64,000 nucleotides of DNA from Pteria penguin (taxonomy: Eukaryota > Mollusca > Bivalvia > Pterioida > Pteriidae): NCBI GenBank assembly GCA_035048485.1, contig CM068588.1, positions 372,001-436,000 on the forward strand. Reading direction: 5' to 3'. Shown one piece after another: positions 21,601 through 33,600 of this stretch. The notes under the pieces were generated by a model. It was not told where the DNA came from. It saw only the letters and a program-made list of their open reading frames with translations, and did no database searches. The translations under genes were made by a program, and so were the position numbers. Within the stretch, counting starts at the first letter, position 1. The number at the start of each line of letters is the position of its first letter.

Positions 21601-24600
21601 AGTGCCATAGTCATGTGACAACAGTTACTTTCGTATTTTGCATGAATGTCACACTTATTCCCTTTGCAGTGTGGATCTCGTGAAAAAGTTTCCCGCGGAG
21701 GGTTTGACTTAACTGTTATTATACCTTTTTCCTGATGTTATGTGGCTGTGACACTTTCTACACAGTGTTTGATCACATTCATTTATATATACAGTGTTGA
21801 ATTATTATTGTTTCGTCTGTGTGTAAGGACATTCACGACGGGTGTGGCTAGCCGAACAGGGGACGCTCACTCCTCCCGGGCACCTGGTCTCACCCCTGAA
21901 TTTCAGGGGTCCGTGAATGTCCACTGTGGTACATTGTTGTTAGTGCCATAGTCATGTGACAACAGTTACTTTCGTATTTTGCATTGGTTTAACCATTTTT
22001 CATAAAATAATAAGAGAAATATGATATTACAGTTGACTTGGGTATTCCGAATACTTGCCATTTGCGAATCACCTGATTATTAGACATATATTTCCTTTGT
22101 TTCTTATGTCTAAATAAATCAAATATCATCTATAAAGTGTGTTGTCATTGCTTATTTGCCACGCTGAATTTGCATCAAAACGAACGTGCGTGTGACGTAA
22201 TATTCGAAACAATTTAACGACCGGAAGTAGCAGAATCAACTAGCTGACTAAAATAAAACGTTATAAATTTTCAACTACGTCAAATTTTTCCAGGAAAGGT
22301 AAGCATTTGAAAATTTGCATTGGTACAATATTTTGCATTAGTTATGATGAATTATAATTTACAATGAAGATTGAAACTCCAGCTTACTGAGAGATTCTAC
22401 AGCTGATTTTCACCGATCACCTGCACTCGTCACTTTAGAATTACCCCGTACATGGCTATTTATAGACTTAAAAAAACCCACAAAGAAGTACAGTACCGTA
22501 CAATAATCATGTAGATATCAGTTACAGACGGATGCCAATACTTGCTCTTTTAATAGGAGAAAAATTTGTGGATTCTCTTTAATTTTCTCTTTTTGGTTTT
22601 AAAGAACCTCAACCCCACACACTCTCGTGTGTCACAAAAATATGTTCATTTAATATCGAATATTAGTAATAAGAAAAAGATAATTTATACTAGGACTAAT
22701 TATGGAATCTCTGAGAGTAGCAGCAATCTTAGGACTACCTCGACTGGAATTTATTCGAAACGTATTACGTCATTGTCAGATATATCTGACGTCATGTCAG
22801 TTTTATGACGTTTTTACTTCCCGCCAAAATATGAACAGGTGCTACGTGTATGTTATCTTTAAATTTGACGGCAAAACATCACTTTTACCAAATTTTAAAT
22901 ATAGCTATAACGTTAAACCGACAAAGAGATAAAAATAATATCCATTTAAATTAATTTTTCTGATGAGTTTGACTAATTGATTTAGTCCCGCATAGAGTGA
23001 GAGTTTAAAACAGTTTGCGATGCACACACACACGCGCCATGTCCATACGTTTATATGATTATATATCAGTGGCGGATCCAGGTGAGGGTCAGGCGGGTCG
23101 GGAACAACACCCCCCCCCCCTTTCAGGTACCAAAAATCCGCCACTGTGAATTCTCGCTTAAAGTTTCATTAGCTGCATCTTTTAGTATTTAAAATAAAAC
23201 TTCAAGCAGTAATCCTACATCTCTTTCATGGGGAAATAGCTTTTTTAAATTTCGTTACCGTGTTTATTTTGTTTTTGTTTATGTTTTTTACTTTTAATTC
23301 TCTTTGATTTCAAGATCATCTGATGATGATTTTTAAGGATACTTTCAAAGTAAAATTATTCTATCTGAAATATACTATTAGTCTAATGATTTTAATTAAT
23401 GTTGTGTCTATTTGACGAAGAAAAATCACAAATATTATTATATATTAAAGAAAACATTGACAAACAAGTTGAGTTTGTGAAACACTGATACCCTAGTGAC
23501 ACTTTTTGAAATGTATGTCTAAGGTCAAGTTCAAGGTAATAAAGGACAAAACTTTTCGTACCAACTGACATATGAAATATCACAATTTTTGAGAATTAAA
23601 TTAAAATATTCATAGAAAGTAATTATGAATATTTTAATTTGATTCTCATAAATTGTGATATTCGTAAGAACTCACCATAAGTAATACATATGTGAAATAT
23701 GAAAGCCTTGTGTTTATCAATTGAAAAATTATGGCAAAGGGGGCATTATCATTAAACAAGTACATGTGCTCTTTGCTCATGCATAGTCATAAATATCAAT
23801 ATGGCAAAGTTAAGCATTGTAACAAGGTTCAGTGTTAGACTCCAGTGGACCTTTTTCCAATTTTAAATACTTTATACCGTACAAACCACTAGTCGTCGGA
23901 TTTTCTTTATGACGTTGTTGTTTTGATTGTGATGTCATAATAACATGACACAAATCTAAAAATCTATCCAGTATTGCCCCTTACATCATGTCTAATTGGA
24001 AAAAGGTCTATTATATACCACTAGTAGTAGACTAAACCCTAAATGTGGCAGGAAGTAGTTAAAAAATTGTGTTAAAACAGTATCCTATAATGTCTGAGAA
24101 ATTTTCAGTAATGAGTATTAATGTTTAAGACTAATTAAAAATGTGTATAAATGTAACTGTTTACTTTATCAATAATCATTTTCAGATTTTGGACGGTTTG
24201 GAAGATTTGGATGTGAAGAACTCAGAGCAGGATAATTGCATGACCTGTCATCTTTATAGATATTAAATGAATCTCAATAAATCTGCTTATGGACACTAAA
24301 ACTTAACAAAACTCTTGTTTTAATTTTTGAAATGTCCAGTTTAAACACAGATCTATACTTAGATATGTAGAATTTTTAACCTCCATATCACTTTAAAATA
24401 TCATTTCCATGGCCTAACTTGTCTATATACATGATATAGATATGTTATATGTCTGTCTGTCTGTCTGTCTTGATAAAATTTTAACAGAAAAAATAATTTT
24501 GAAAGAAATTATTTCTGATTATCACTCAAATTAAGCCTTAACATGAATGATGTTTTACGTTAATTTAACAACATTCTAACGTTAAATTAACGTTAAATTC

Positions 24601-27600
24601 TTTAACATTAAATTGATGTATAAGCTCAATTAACAATAATTTAACGTTAAATTTTAACGTTAAATTATTGTTTGTTTAACGTAAAATTAATGTTAGGCAC
24701 AATTGGCTGTGTATGGTTTGGAATACACCTGGCTTATATATCTCTTCCAAATATTGTTCCTGAAGTTAAAAGTAGGTCTCTTAAGCACCCTTTTCCCTTC
24801 TCGGAGCCGTTGAGTTTCGTGATTGGGACACAGATGTATGTGGACGACCTGCGCTTTCGTTCCAATGGCAGGTCGCGAGATACGAACGTATTTTGTATTG
24901 TTCACTTCCACAGTTCTCTTGTCGTCATAAATATTGAGAGTATTGTTAAAATCCTCCATAAAAAAGGTCTGCCTAAATTAAAGACTTCCAAATTTTTGTA
25001 AATAGTGGAATTTCTTACCTTGCAATAATAATTTGGAGTTTTCGATTACCTACTCTCCGTGGCTCGTACTTGGGATCGGTTCTGCAACGCGACATTCATG
25101 GCATTTGTCATCTACATTTTTGTAGTGATCTACAATGTTGTCTAGCATATATCTCAACTTTGTAAAATAACCAAGCAGTTGCGTATAGCCCAGCGGATTT
25201 GGGAGGCCACTGGTTCCGCCTTGTTGTGTAGTTCTTTGGACCACCTTTTCCCCTCCCAAATTTTCGAAACGCCAGTAATCTCCGACATAGATTTCTTCAC
25301 AATTTTGACACCATGACATGTGTCGTTTTGATTTACCGTAAGTGGCTGGGCTCTCACAAAGTTGTTTATGGACATGTTCTGTCATAGATATGTACACGTA
25401 AATTGACATCTTTGCTCTCAAGGGTGTTATAAATCAATGCAGTCCCTATTCTACTCTTTCGTGTCGTTAGGTCACGTGATCTTCTTCCTGTGTCACTGTA
25501 ACGCACAGAAGAACTTTGTGAGTGCAATTCCAAACAGCTACGACACGTGTGTCTTTAGCATTTCTTCTTCACCCGTGCCTTACGTCTGTTTTAATATCTA
25601 TCCCTAAGAGCTCTGCATAAGTCCCGATTTCTTCTAAAAGTGTATCGTTTACTAATTTCTAATATTCTTCCACAATATTAAGCTTGTATGTCTTGAAAAA
25701 CACATCACAGTTTTCCCTGATTTTATTCTAATATTAGCACCGGCCATAAATCAGGAATAGTGTGACAGAAGCATCCCACTACATATAAAGGCATAATTTA
25801 TCCTCTCGTTGACCAAATACTTGCCGTTATGAAGGAAGGGTGATGATGACCACATGTAGTTGTGTAGTTTTGTGGCATTGCTACAAACAAGTTTTAAAAC
25901 AGAACGTGTCCTTTTGTAATTATTTTCTTGACATCTAGAGGTTTTTTCCTCATTTTCAAATGCCGCAATTTGCATAAGTTTCTCGACCGATGTTTTTGAC
26001 GTCACAAAGAACGCCTGGTTTACCTTCGCTTTTGTGTAATTTCCTGTCATCCGTCCATTTTCAGTTTCAGTGTTATTTTGAATCCAAAACTCTAAGACAG
26101 CTTCCAAAATATCACAGTTATTAAATGGACGATTGCATTTCGTCTCGAGCATCTCGCGAATTTTCTGCATTTTTCCATAGAGTTCATTTTTTTTTTTTTT
26201 TTTTTTTTTTTTTGTTTGTTTTACTTAATCTGCCGGAATTTCTAATTTAAATGATGGTGGTCTTTGTTTTCTGTCATGTTATAAACGTTGTATTCTCTAT
26301 CTTTATTATCTATATTCTGCGCAATTAACTATGATAAACCTTACGGTCCGAAATTGGATCATACTAAATAATGTATGTAGGCAACATACCGGTAGGTTCC
26401 CAGCATCAGGGATGTTGAGATTGATAAAAATACAATTCAGAATTATTTTAAGGAAGTGATTTATAGGCAAAATCCTTAAAATATTGGTTAAAAAATGTAA
26501 CTAAATGAATGGAAATGTGCAAATTATGATAAATTATATGAATAATTGTAAAAATGGATGCAACCGGCATTTTGTTTATTGTATGATGCTGTCCTGCCAA
26601 CTGCCAGACTGGACACCATCCTGTGTGAGGGATCCAATAGGATATGCATCAAGATATAGTTATTGTCTCTGTGATAAATATCCATTCTTTGATAATCTAA
26701 TTTATCACATTTGCCTTAAGTAATTTGGTACTATCACAAACAAATAAATTATCTAGTTTTATTTGGAGACCCCCTCCTCTGGTAGTACATCAAAACTACA
26801 TAAACTTGGAAATACTAATTAAAAGCGGGTGACCAAGAAAATGAAGAGAAAAGGGTTTTATAAATTTGTGTCATAGAATTACAATGGGAAACAATAATGG
26901 CACTGTTCAGTTTCCATGAATGGACCTATAAAGAGGTAGATCTACATGAAAATACAATTGCTTCCCAAGAAACATCGGATTTTTTTTTACAGAAGAACAT
27001 CTGCATACCTCAAAATGTAGACCGAGACGAATGTCCGTACTGCTTGTGCATACAATGCATTACAGATGCATCAAACCGACAAGAGTGGTGGCCATCCGAA
27101 AGTAGTCCACCAGACAGAAAAAAATCACAGTCTAAGGAAAGAACTTTACAATTGCTTCTGGACAATGTTATTTTACTGTCAAGTGTTCCTAAACAATCGC
27201 TTTATTGACAGAAAAAGTAGGGCTCTGCACCAGAACACAAGAATGAAAAACGTTGTACACCATAGGCGTGATATTCTGCTAAACTGTGTAATTGGCTTAG
27301 TGAGAAATTGGTATCCTAACCCTAAAAATCTGCCATTCATGGGGCATTGTAAATTACACTTAATTAATAACACATCAATTATGAATATTTATATCTGGGA
27401 ACCAACCTGCAGTTTCAAAGAAATTTCATTATATATGTGGAAATGGACAAAGGGTTGCACCGTAAACGCCGAGGTAGGGATTTATATTTTTACGCATGCA
27501 TTTCCTGAGCGACGTTCATTACACTTCTAAGAAAACACCGAACCTATATATATCGACAACAGCTGCCAATAAAATAGTTTGAACTCTAGTTCTGAGACTG

Positions 27601-30600
27601 ATTTCTAAAATTTCTTGTTGAATTACACCGAATAACATTAATAATAAGACAAATGGAAGACATTACTACATGATGCATGATAGAGGCTCCTTGCATGCCA
27701 AAAAATGTACGATGTCACCGCGCTGTTATAAATCACAAAAATTATCTGTCGAAGCGAAAATTGCCAACAAAATTGAAAAATCCTCCATTTCTGATTGACC
27801 GCTATCTACACCTGCAGGTGGGTCTTTAAACAACAACGCTTTCATTGACTGTTGTAAAAAAAATAATCGCATTTATCAAGTCGCTGTCTGAAATGCTGTA
27901 TAATAAGGCAACTGAGTGACTAGTGCTCATACAGCTGACATTCTTAAATTGGTATCTCAAATACATTAAAATACAATTTTTTTGTGATGTCTCTTTTTCT
28001 TATTCTGCTCTTTGTCCTGCATGTCTGTGCTGGCTTTAAAATTATTTATGGGGAATATTTTGTATTCTCTGCGTGTTTGTGGCCAATTCTATATTTAAGT
28101 CAACAATGAGATGTACAATAAACGTTGTAACAAATAATAAAATACATGAAATGACATTACAAAAATACTGATTGTATGACAGATACCGACTTAGGACGGT
28201 AACTTGAGTAAAAAAAAATGCACTCAATGGCCCGGTTAACCGGTTTACGGCCTCACCTTCCCAGTATGTGGGAAAAAACTCTGATTCCGTTCTATGAGAA
28301 AAATAGCCCTGTATATGCGAACAATAAAAAGTGATTTCACAAAATATTCACTGCAATGATGTGGCACCGACTTGGAACGGTCAATTGAAAATAAAATCTC
28401 CATTCAATGCTTGTGGCTTGCAGGTTTATAATTTTATAGGTCCATCTTTCCACTCATCAAAGAGAGAGAAACACACATTTAAATTACACACATTTAAACA
28501 TTTATAAGTAATCCTCCATTTAGAGAACAAGGATCAACAAAAAACATAGTTTGGAGGTCATAAATGTGATGTGATATATATATATATAGATATGAGAAAT
28601 ATTAAGTGACATCAACAGGGGCATACCGCGCTCTGTCTGTTTAAACACTTCGGGTTCAATTACCGAGTTATGTCATTTTCTTAAATGTAAGTCTATGCCA
28701 TTATGATCCCTTGTAACTATTTAAGGAAGCATTTGATTTTTTGACAATGTTGCTGAATTTAGGAATTGAAAAGTTTTCCTTGATATAGTTGTTATAATCG
28801 ATATATAGATTAAAAGGGTTGGATTTATTTAAGATGTAATTATTTCGGCACATACGTTTTAATTATTACCTTTATTACCCATTTGGTTTACCGCACCAAT
28901 TGAGTGACACGGCTACGGAAATTTTTATTCTTTGATTGTATTGATTTTGTGATAAATGAGAAAGTGTGGTCGTTAACCGGTTAACCAGGCCCATGGAGTT
29001 GCGATTATCGCTTCTATTGACCGTCCTAAGTCGGTACCACATTACAATCCAATATTTTGTTATGTTTTTGTGTGCTCTATGGCGACTTTTCTTATCCAAC
29101 TGAGTCAGATGTCCTTTTTCTTCCATTTCCTTAGTCATTTGTTTTTTATGAAACATCGATGTTATATTTATTTTCAGAAAATTGTAACAATTCTTTTCTT
29201 TAGTATTATGCACATCGTGAGAAACTCCGATTAATAGGTAGAGAAGATGAAATCGAAGCTGTCAACATGAAAGCTTTGAAAATTGCCCGCGATGTAGCTG
29301 ACGAAACCGGTACCCTAATGGCGGGCAATATCTGCAATACAACTATATATATGAGAGACAATGAGGAAGCCATTAACAAAGCAAAACAGATGAATAAGGT
29401 TGGTTAATTATAGCAATACAAATTTTTCATTCAAATTGCAGGAAGCCTAGGGATTGAGAAGGATCAATTTGTTGTTCATTTTATTCAAAGAGCGCATGTT
29501 TTCCATTTCGTTTGAAAGAAGCAAAACATTTTTCCAGAGTTTATATATTTCAATAATCAAAACTGCTTTCCCATAGAATTTTCTTAGCAAATCAGACTTA
29601 GCTTGCATACGCAAATAAATGCTCATATGTAAAATACTTACTATAAATACGTTATAGAATTTAAATTCAGTCATCATAAGCAAGTATCTGTAGCTCATAT
29701 TAAATCACTTAATTCAATTAAGCTGCATAAAGCAATAACTAATTCTCTCTCTCTCCTAATAAAGAGGTCCAGACTTTGTCTTTATCAAAAGTTCTTTAGT
29801 AATACAAGTATAGGCGGTCCTCCAAGCAAAAGTCCACAAAATGAATGCTTCTTCAAATGCCAACCACTCTTAGATGCTCATTAAAGTCTTTAAGACAGGA
29901 AGGTTCTGAGAGTATATCCCTTCAATGGCATATCCAAACACCTGTCCTGTAGTTGAAACACCAAAAGTGAAAAGCTCACTATATCGGCAGGCATTGCTTA
30001 GGATGTGTCCGTTTCATAGGCCAAAATTATTTAAGCTGTATACAAAATCAAATAAACTGGAGGCATAAACGATACGAGACCTATTAAACAAACAGTATTC
30101 ATATAGGATCAACTGGGATCGCTGGACACAGCCCTTAGAATACAAAAAGGTCGGGATATTTTTAGGCATTGGTGCTTATATTAGAAGATGTGTTTTATTT
30201 GATTTATATAACTTTCCTTTACCAGTGGCGAATTTAGAGGGGGCCCCGAGGGCCCCCCCCCCCTTTGGCCTCATATTTACTAATAAAAATCTAGATTTTG
30301 CACCAAACATGGCTGAGAAGTTTGGCTAATACACATGTGCCCCCCCCCCTCCTTTTTCGGAAATCTTGGATCCGCCACTGTTTACTGTATGTTTTTCTAT
30401 ATGTAAGAATATTGTTAAATTTCATTTTTCAATAATATACCATGCACCATATATAGTACAAGCAAGAAATAATTTGATTGTACAGGAGCAGATAGAATGG
30501 GCAGTAAGAGGAGGAGCGGATTTTATTGTTGGAGAGACGTACGGAGAATTTGGAGAGGCCATGCTTGCACTGGAATCCATCAAGGAATACGGCAACGGTA

Positions 30601-33600
30601 CAGAAACAATATGCAAAGCCGAGTATTACATTTGACAATGACGGGTAGAAGGGGAAGAGAGTTTTAGATGATTCACGGGGAAGGGAGAGACTCTATCATC
30701 CATAAAGGAACATGGCGCAACATTGTAAAGTAGAAAAAATAACTATACTTTAATCTGGGATAGACAGGGGAGTAAGTAGTTAGTAGAGGATTTTGAAGGG
30801 TAAGAAGGATATGGTAAAGGTAGGCTTTGAAAATCATTAAAGAAAAACTTTCCTTGCTCGGAATATTGGTAAAAACATTGGCTCATAATATCAGAAAAAA
30901 GTAATCTTGCTCATATTACTCGAACACTCTTGTTAATTAATATGAAAAAAAAATCTTGCCCGTATTGGCCATGAAAAAAATAAGTTTGTTATATTCAGCT
31001 TGAAGACCAAGATCTTGCTCTGACAAATAACCCAGCGCCCCCTCCCCCCCCCCCCCCCTCGAATATCAAATGAACCGTGCCTTACATATCACCTATTCTC
31101 TGATACAGGTTTACCCGCTGTAATTACTCTGTCCGTCCCTATGACCAATGTATTATACGATGGAGTACCAGTAGGAGAAGCTTGTCGTAAACTCGAGGAA
31201 GCAGGAGCCGCCGTCGTAGGGGTTAACTGTGGGCGTGGTCCAAACACGATGATTGATAGTCTCAAACTCGTTAAGGCAGCCTGTAAGGTACGTCTATTGT
31301 GTATCAACGGATATGATAGATGAAATTTGCAACGTTAAGATGATAAAACCAACACAGTAGTTCAAAAGTCATCAAACCGGAAGGCATAGAAAATCAGCAA
31401 AAATCGAAAATAAAATCAAAGAACTGATAGCCCCGACAGTAGGCATTGCATGAACATATAAATATATAACCGAATAATACCGAATTATATTTGGCATCAA
31501 ACAGTGTGCATGTTTATAGTCATAAATTAAAATAAAATGCAGATCAGGAATGTGCTGGAGACTTCTATATCTGAATTTTTAGCTCAACATTCCTACATTG
31601 TTGTACAAATTACCAAACTGCTTAGTATAATCAGGATATAAACTTACATGATGTGGTAATAATTTTCGTAAAATTGCCAAAATAGAAAAAAGTTGTATAT
31701 TACTACTGCTTGCATGAGGAATTATTAATCAATCGGTGTTCAGGGGGCCAGGTAGCGCAGTCGGTGGCGCGCTGGCTTCTCACCAATGCGACCTGGGTTC
31801 GATTCCCGGTGTGGTACTTGAGATGGTGGGGCTGTCATCAACCTGGCTTCTCGGGTTTTCTCCGGGTACTACGGTTTCTTCCCACACAAACGACACCCTT
31901 ACGCCAAGATCCATACCAACGAGCAAAATTTATATAAATTGTTAACTTGTTGTAAAGTAAATAACGTTTAATTTTAAAAAAAATTATCGGTGTTCTATTC
32001 TCGCCATTCTTGCACAATCGTATTTGAGAACGAGAATTTCCTCTAACATTCGAGGACAAACCAAGGTAATAGATGCTGGAAAGTGAAAATCATATGGAGG
32101 CAGAAAAAAAGAAAGATTGGTCATCCAGAAAAATTACTATGAATTAAAAATTGCTTTGTGTGTATTTTTAATCATTGATATAATAATACAAGCCAAAGTA
32201 ACCGATAACTGTTTGGGAGAGATCCTTTGATTTCATTGCTTGTGTATGTTATAAACAGCACTTATTCCATGCGAGAGAAGACTGGAATTGTGCTCAAAAT
32301 TCCACTTTACTAGAGACATTTCTCTTGGCTTACGATCCCAATAGGGGAGAGTAAGCATTTCCTGTTTGCTAGTCCGATAGAAACTGCCAGTCTGATAGAA
32401 ACTGTCAGTTCGATAGAAACTCTCAGTCCGGTAGAAACTGTCAATCTGATAGAAACTCTCAGTCCGATAGAAACTGTCAGCTTGATAGATACTGCCAGTC
32501 TGATAGAAACTGTTAGTTCTGCAGAAACTGTCCGTCTGACAGAAACTGTCAGTCCGATAGAAACTGTCAGTTCGGTAGAAACTGTCAGTCTGATAGAAAA
32601 TGTCAGTCCGGTAAAGAATGTCGGTCCGATAGAAACTGTCAATCTTCTTTGATTTGTCAGTCCGACAGAAACTGTCAGTACGGTTCAAATTTTCAGTCCA
32701 GTAGAAACTGTCAGTCCAGTAGAACCTGTCAGTCCAGTAGAAACTGTCAGTCCGATAGAAACTGTCCAATCAGGTGAATACCGAGTATAGGTGCAGAAAT
32801 CGGTGTTTTAGATGGTCGGAATAGGTCTCAACCCAGAATATCATTCAACATTGAGGATAACGTGATGTCACATATTATCCAGTTACAAATCCCATTTTAT
32901 TCTTTGATTACACTGCTAGTTCGTCTTTACAGGGACCAATAGCAGCTTTACCGGTCCCCTACCGTACCACTGAGAGCCAACCAACGTTCTTCTCGCTTAC
33001 CATACCTAATTCAGGTAAATATTGATGTATTACATCTCACTGCTTGTAACATAAATATTATCACAATTTTAATTGAATAATAACTTTATTCATTCCGAGA
33101 GCAGAAATTCTTTAGTTGGAATCCTGTGGTAGCCTCGTCGGTTTCCTTCAAATAAGACAAAAGAGACCAAGGTTCCATGACACTGTACACACCCGCTATT
33201 TTTGGTATGTCTGCTGCACGAGTCAAAATTCATTGTCATTAATCATGGCGTCAGATAAGGTGTCATTGTCATAGACACGAAATAATCCTAATGTTTCTTT
33301 ATACAGTAAGCAACATATATATAACATATAACATATTCATAACAACTGTTCATGCGCGGATCCAGAAAGGTGGACCGGCGGTCTGGACCCACCCTGAAAT
33401 TCGGCAAAAATTACTTTTCTTGTTATTTTTCGATGTAGAGTAAGTAATTTTACACACAAAAACATAGGTGGACCCATCTCGGAAAATTCTTGGTGGCGGA
33501 GCCCCTTCTCCACAAAATTTCTGGATCCGCGTATGCTGTTTGACAAATGGCAGTCATTTAACAATGTTGCATTAGAACTGTGCGCAGTTTGACAAAAAGA

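Larger units (their letters stand above)
20358..24711. mobile_element. 4.35-kb TA-flanked element with terminal inverted repeats
   Basis: The left end CACAGCCAATTGTGCCTAAC and right end GTTAGGCACAATTGGCTGTG are perfect inverted repeats, flanked on both sides by TA (20356-20357 and 24712-24713). The homology continues into subterminal arrays of ATTAATTTAACGTTAAT-type motifs (to about 20735 on the left, from about 24540 on the right). No transposase ORF is found inside, so this is a non-autonomous or decayed DNA transposon filled with later insertions. The superfamily is not assigned; a TA target fits Tc1/mariner-like and some other groups. It lies wholly within a BHMT intron. Confidence 0.75.

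Noticed and set aside
24672..25001. 109-codon plus-strand frame beginning in the terminal inverted repeat
   Set aside because: Antisense to another open frame and begins within the transposon end; no family resemblance.
32233..32769. 178-codon minus-strand frame of repeated TDSFYR
   Set aside because: It is the translation of an 18-bp minisatellite; no start context, splice sites or non-repeat domain.
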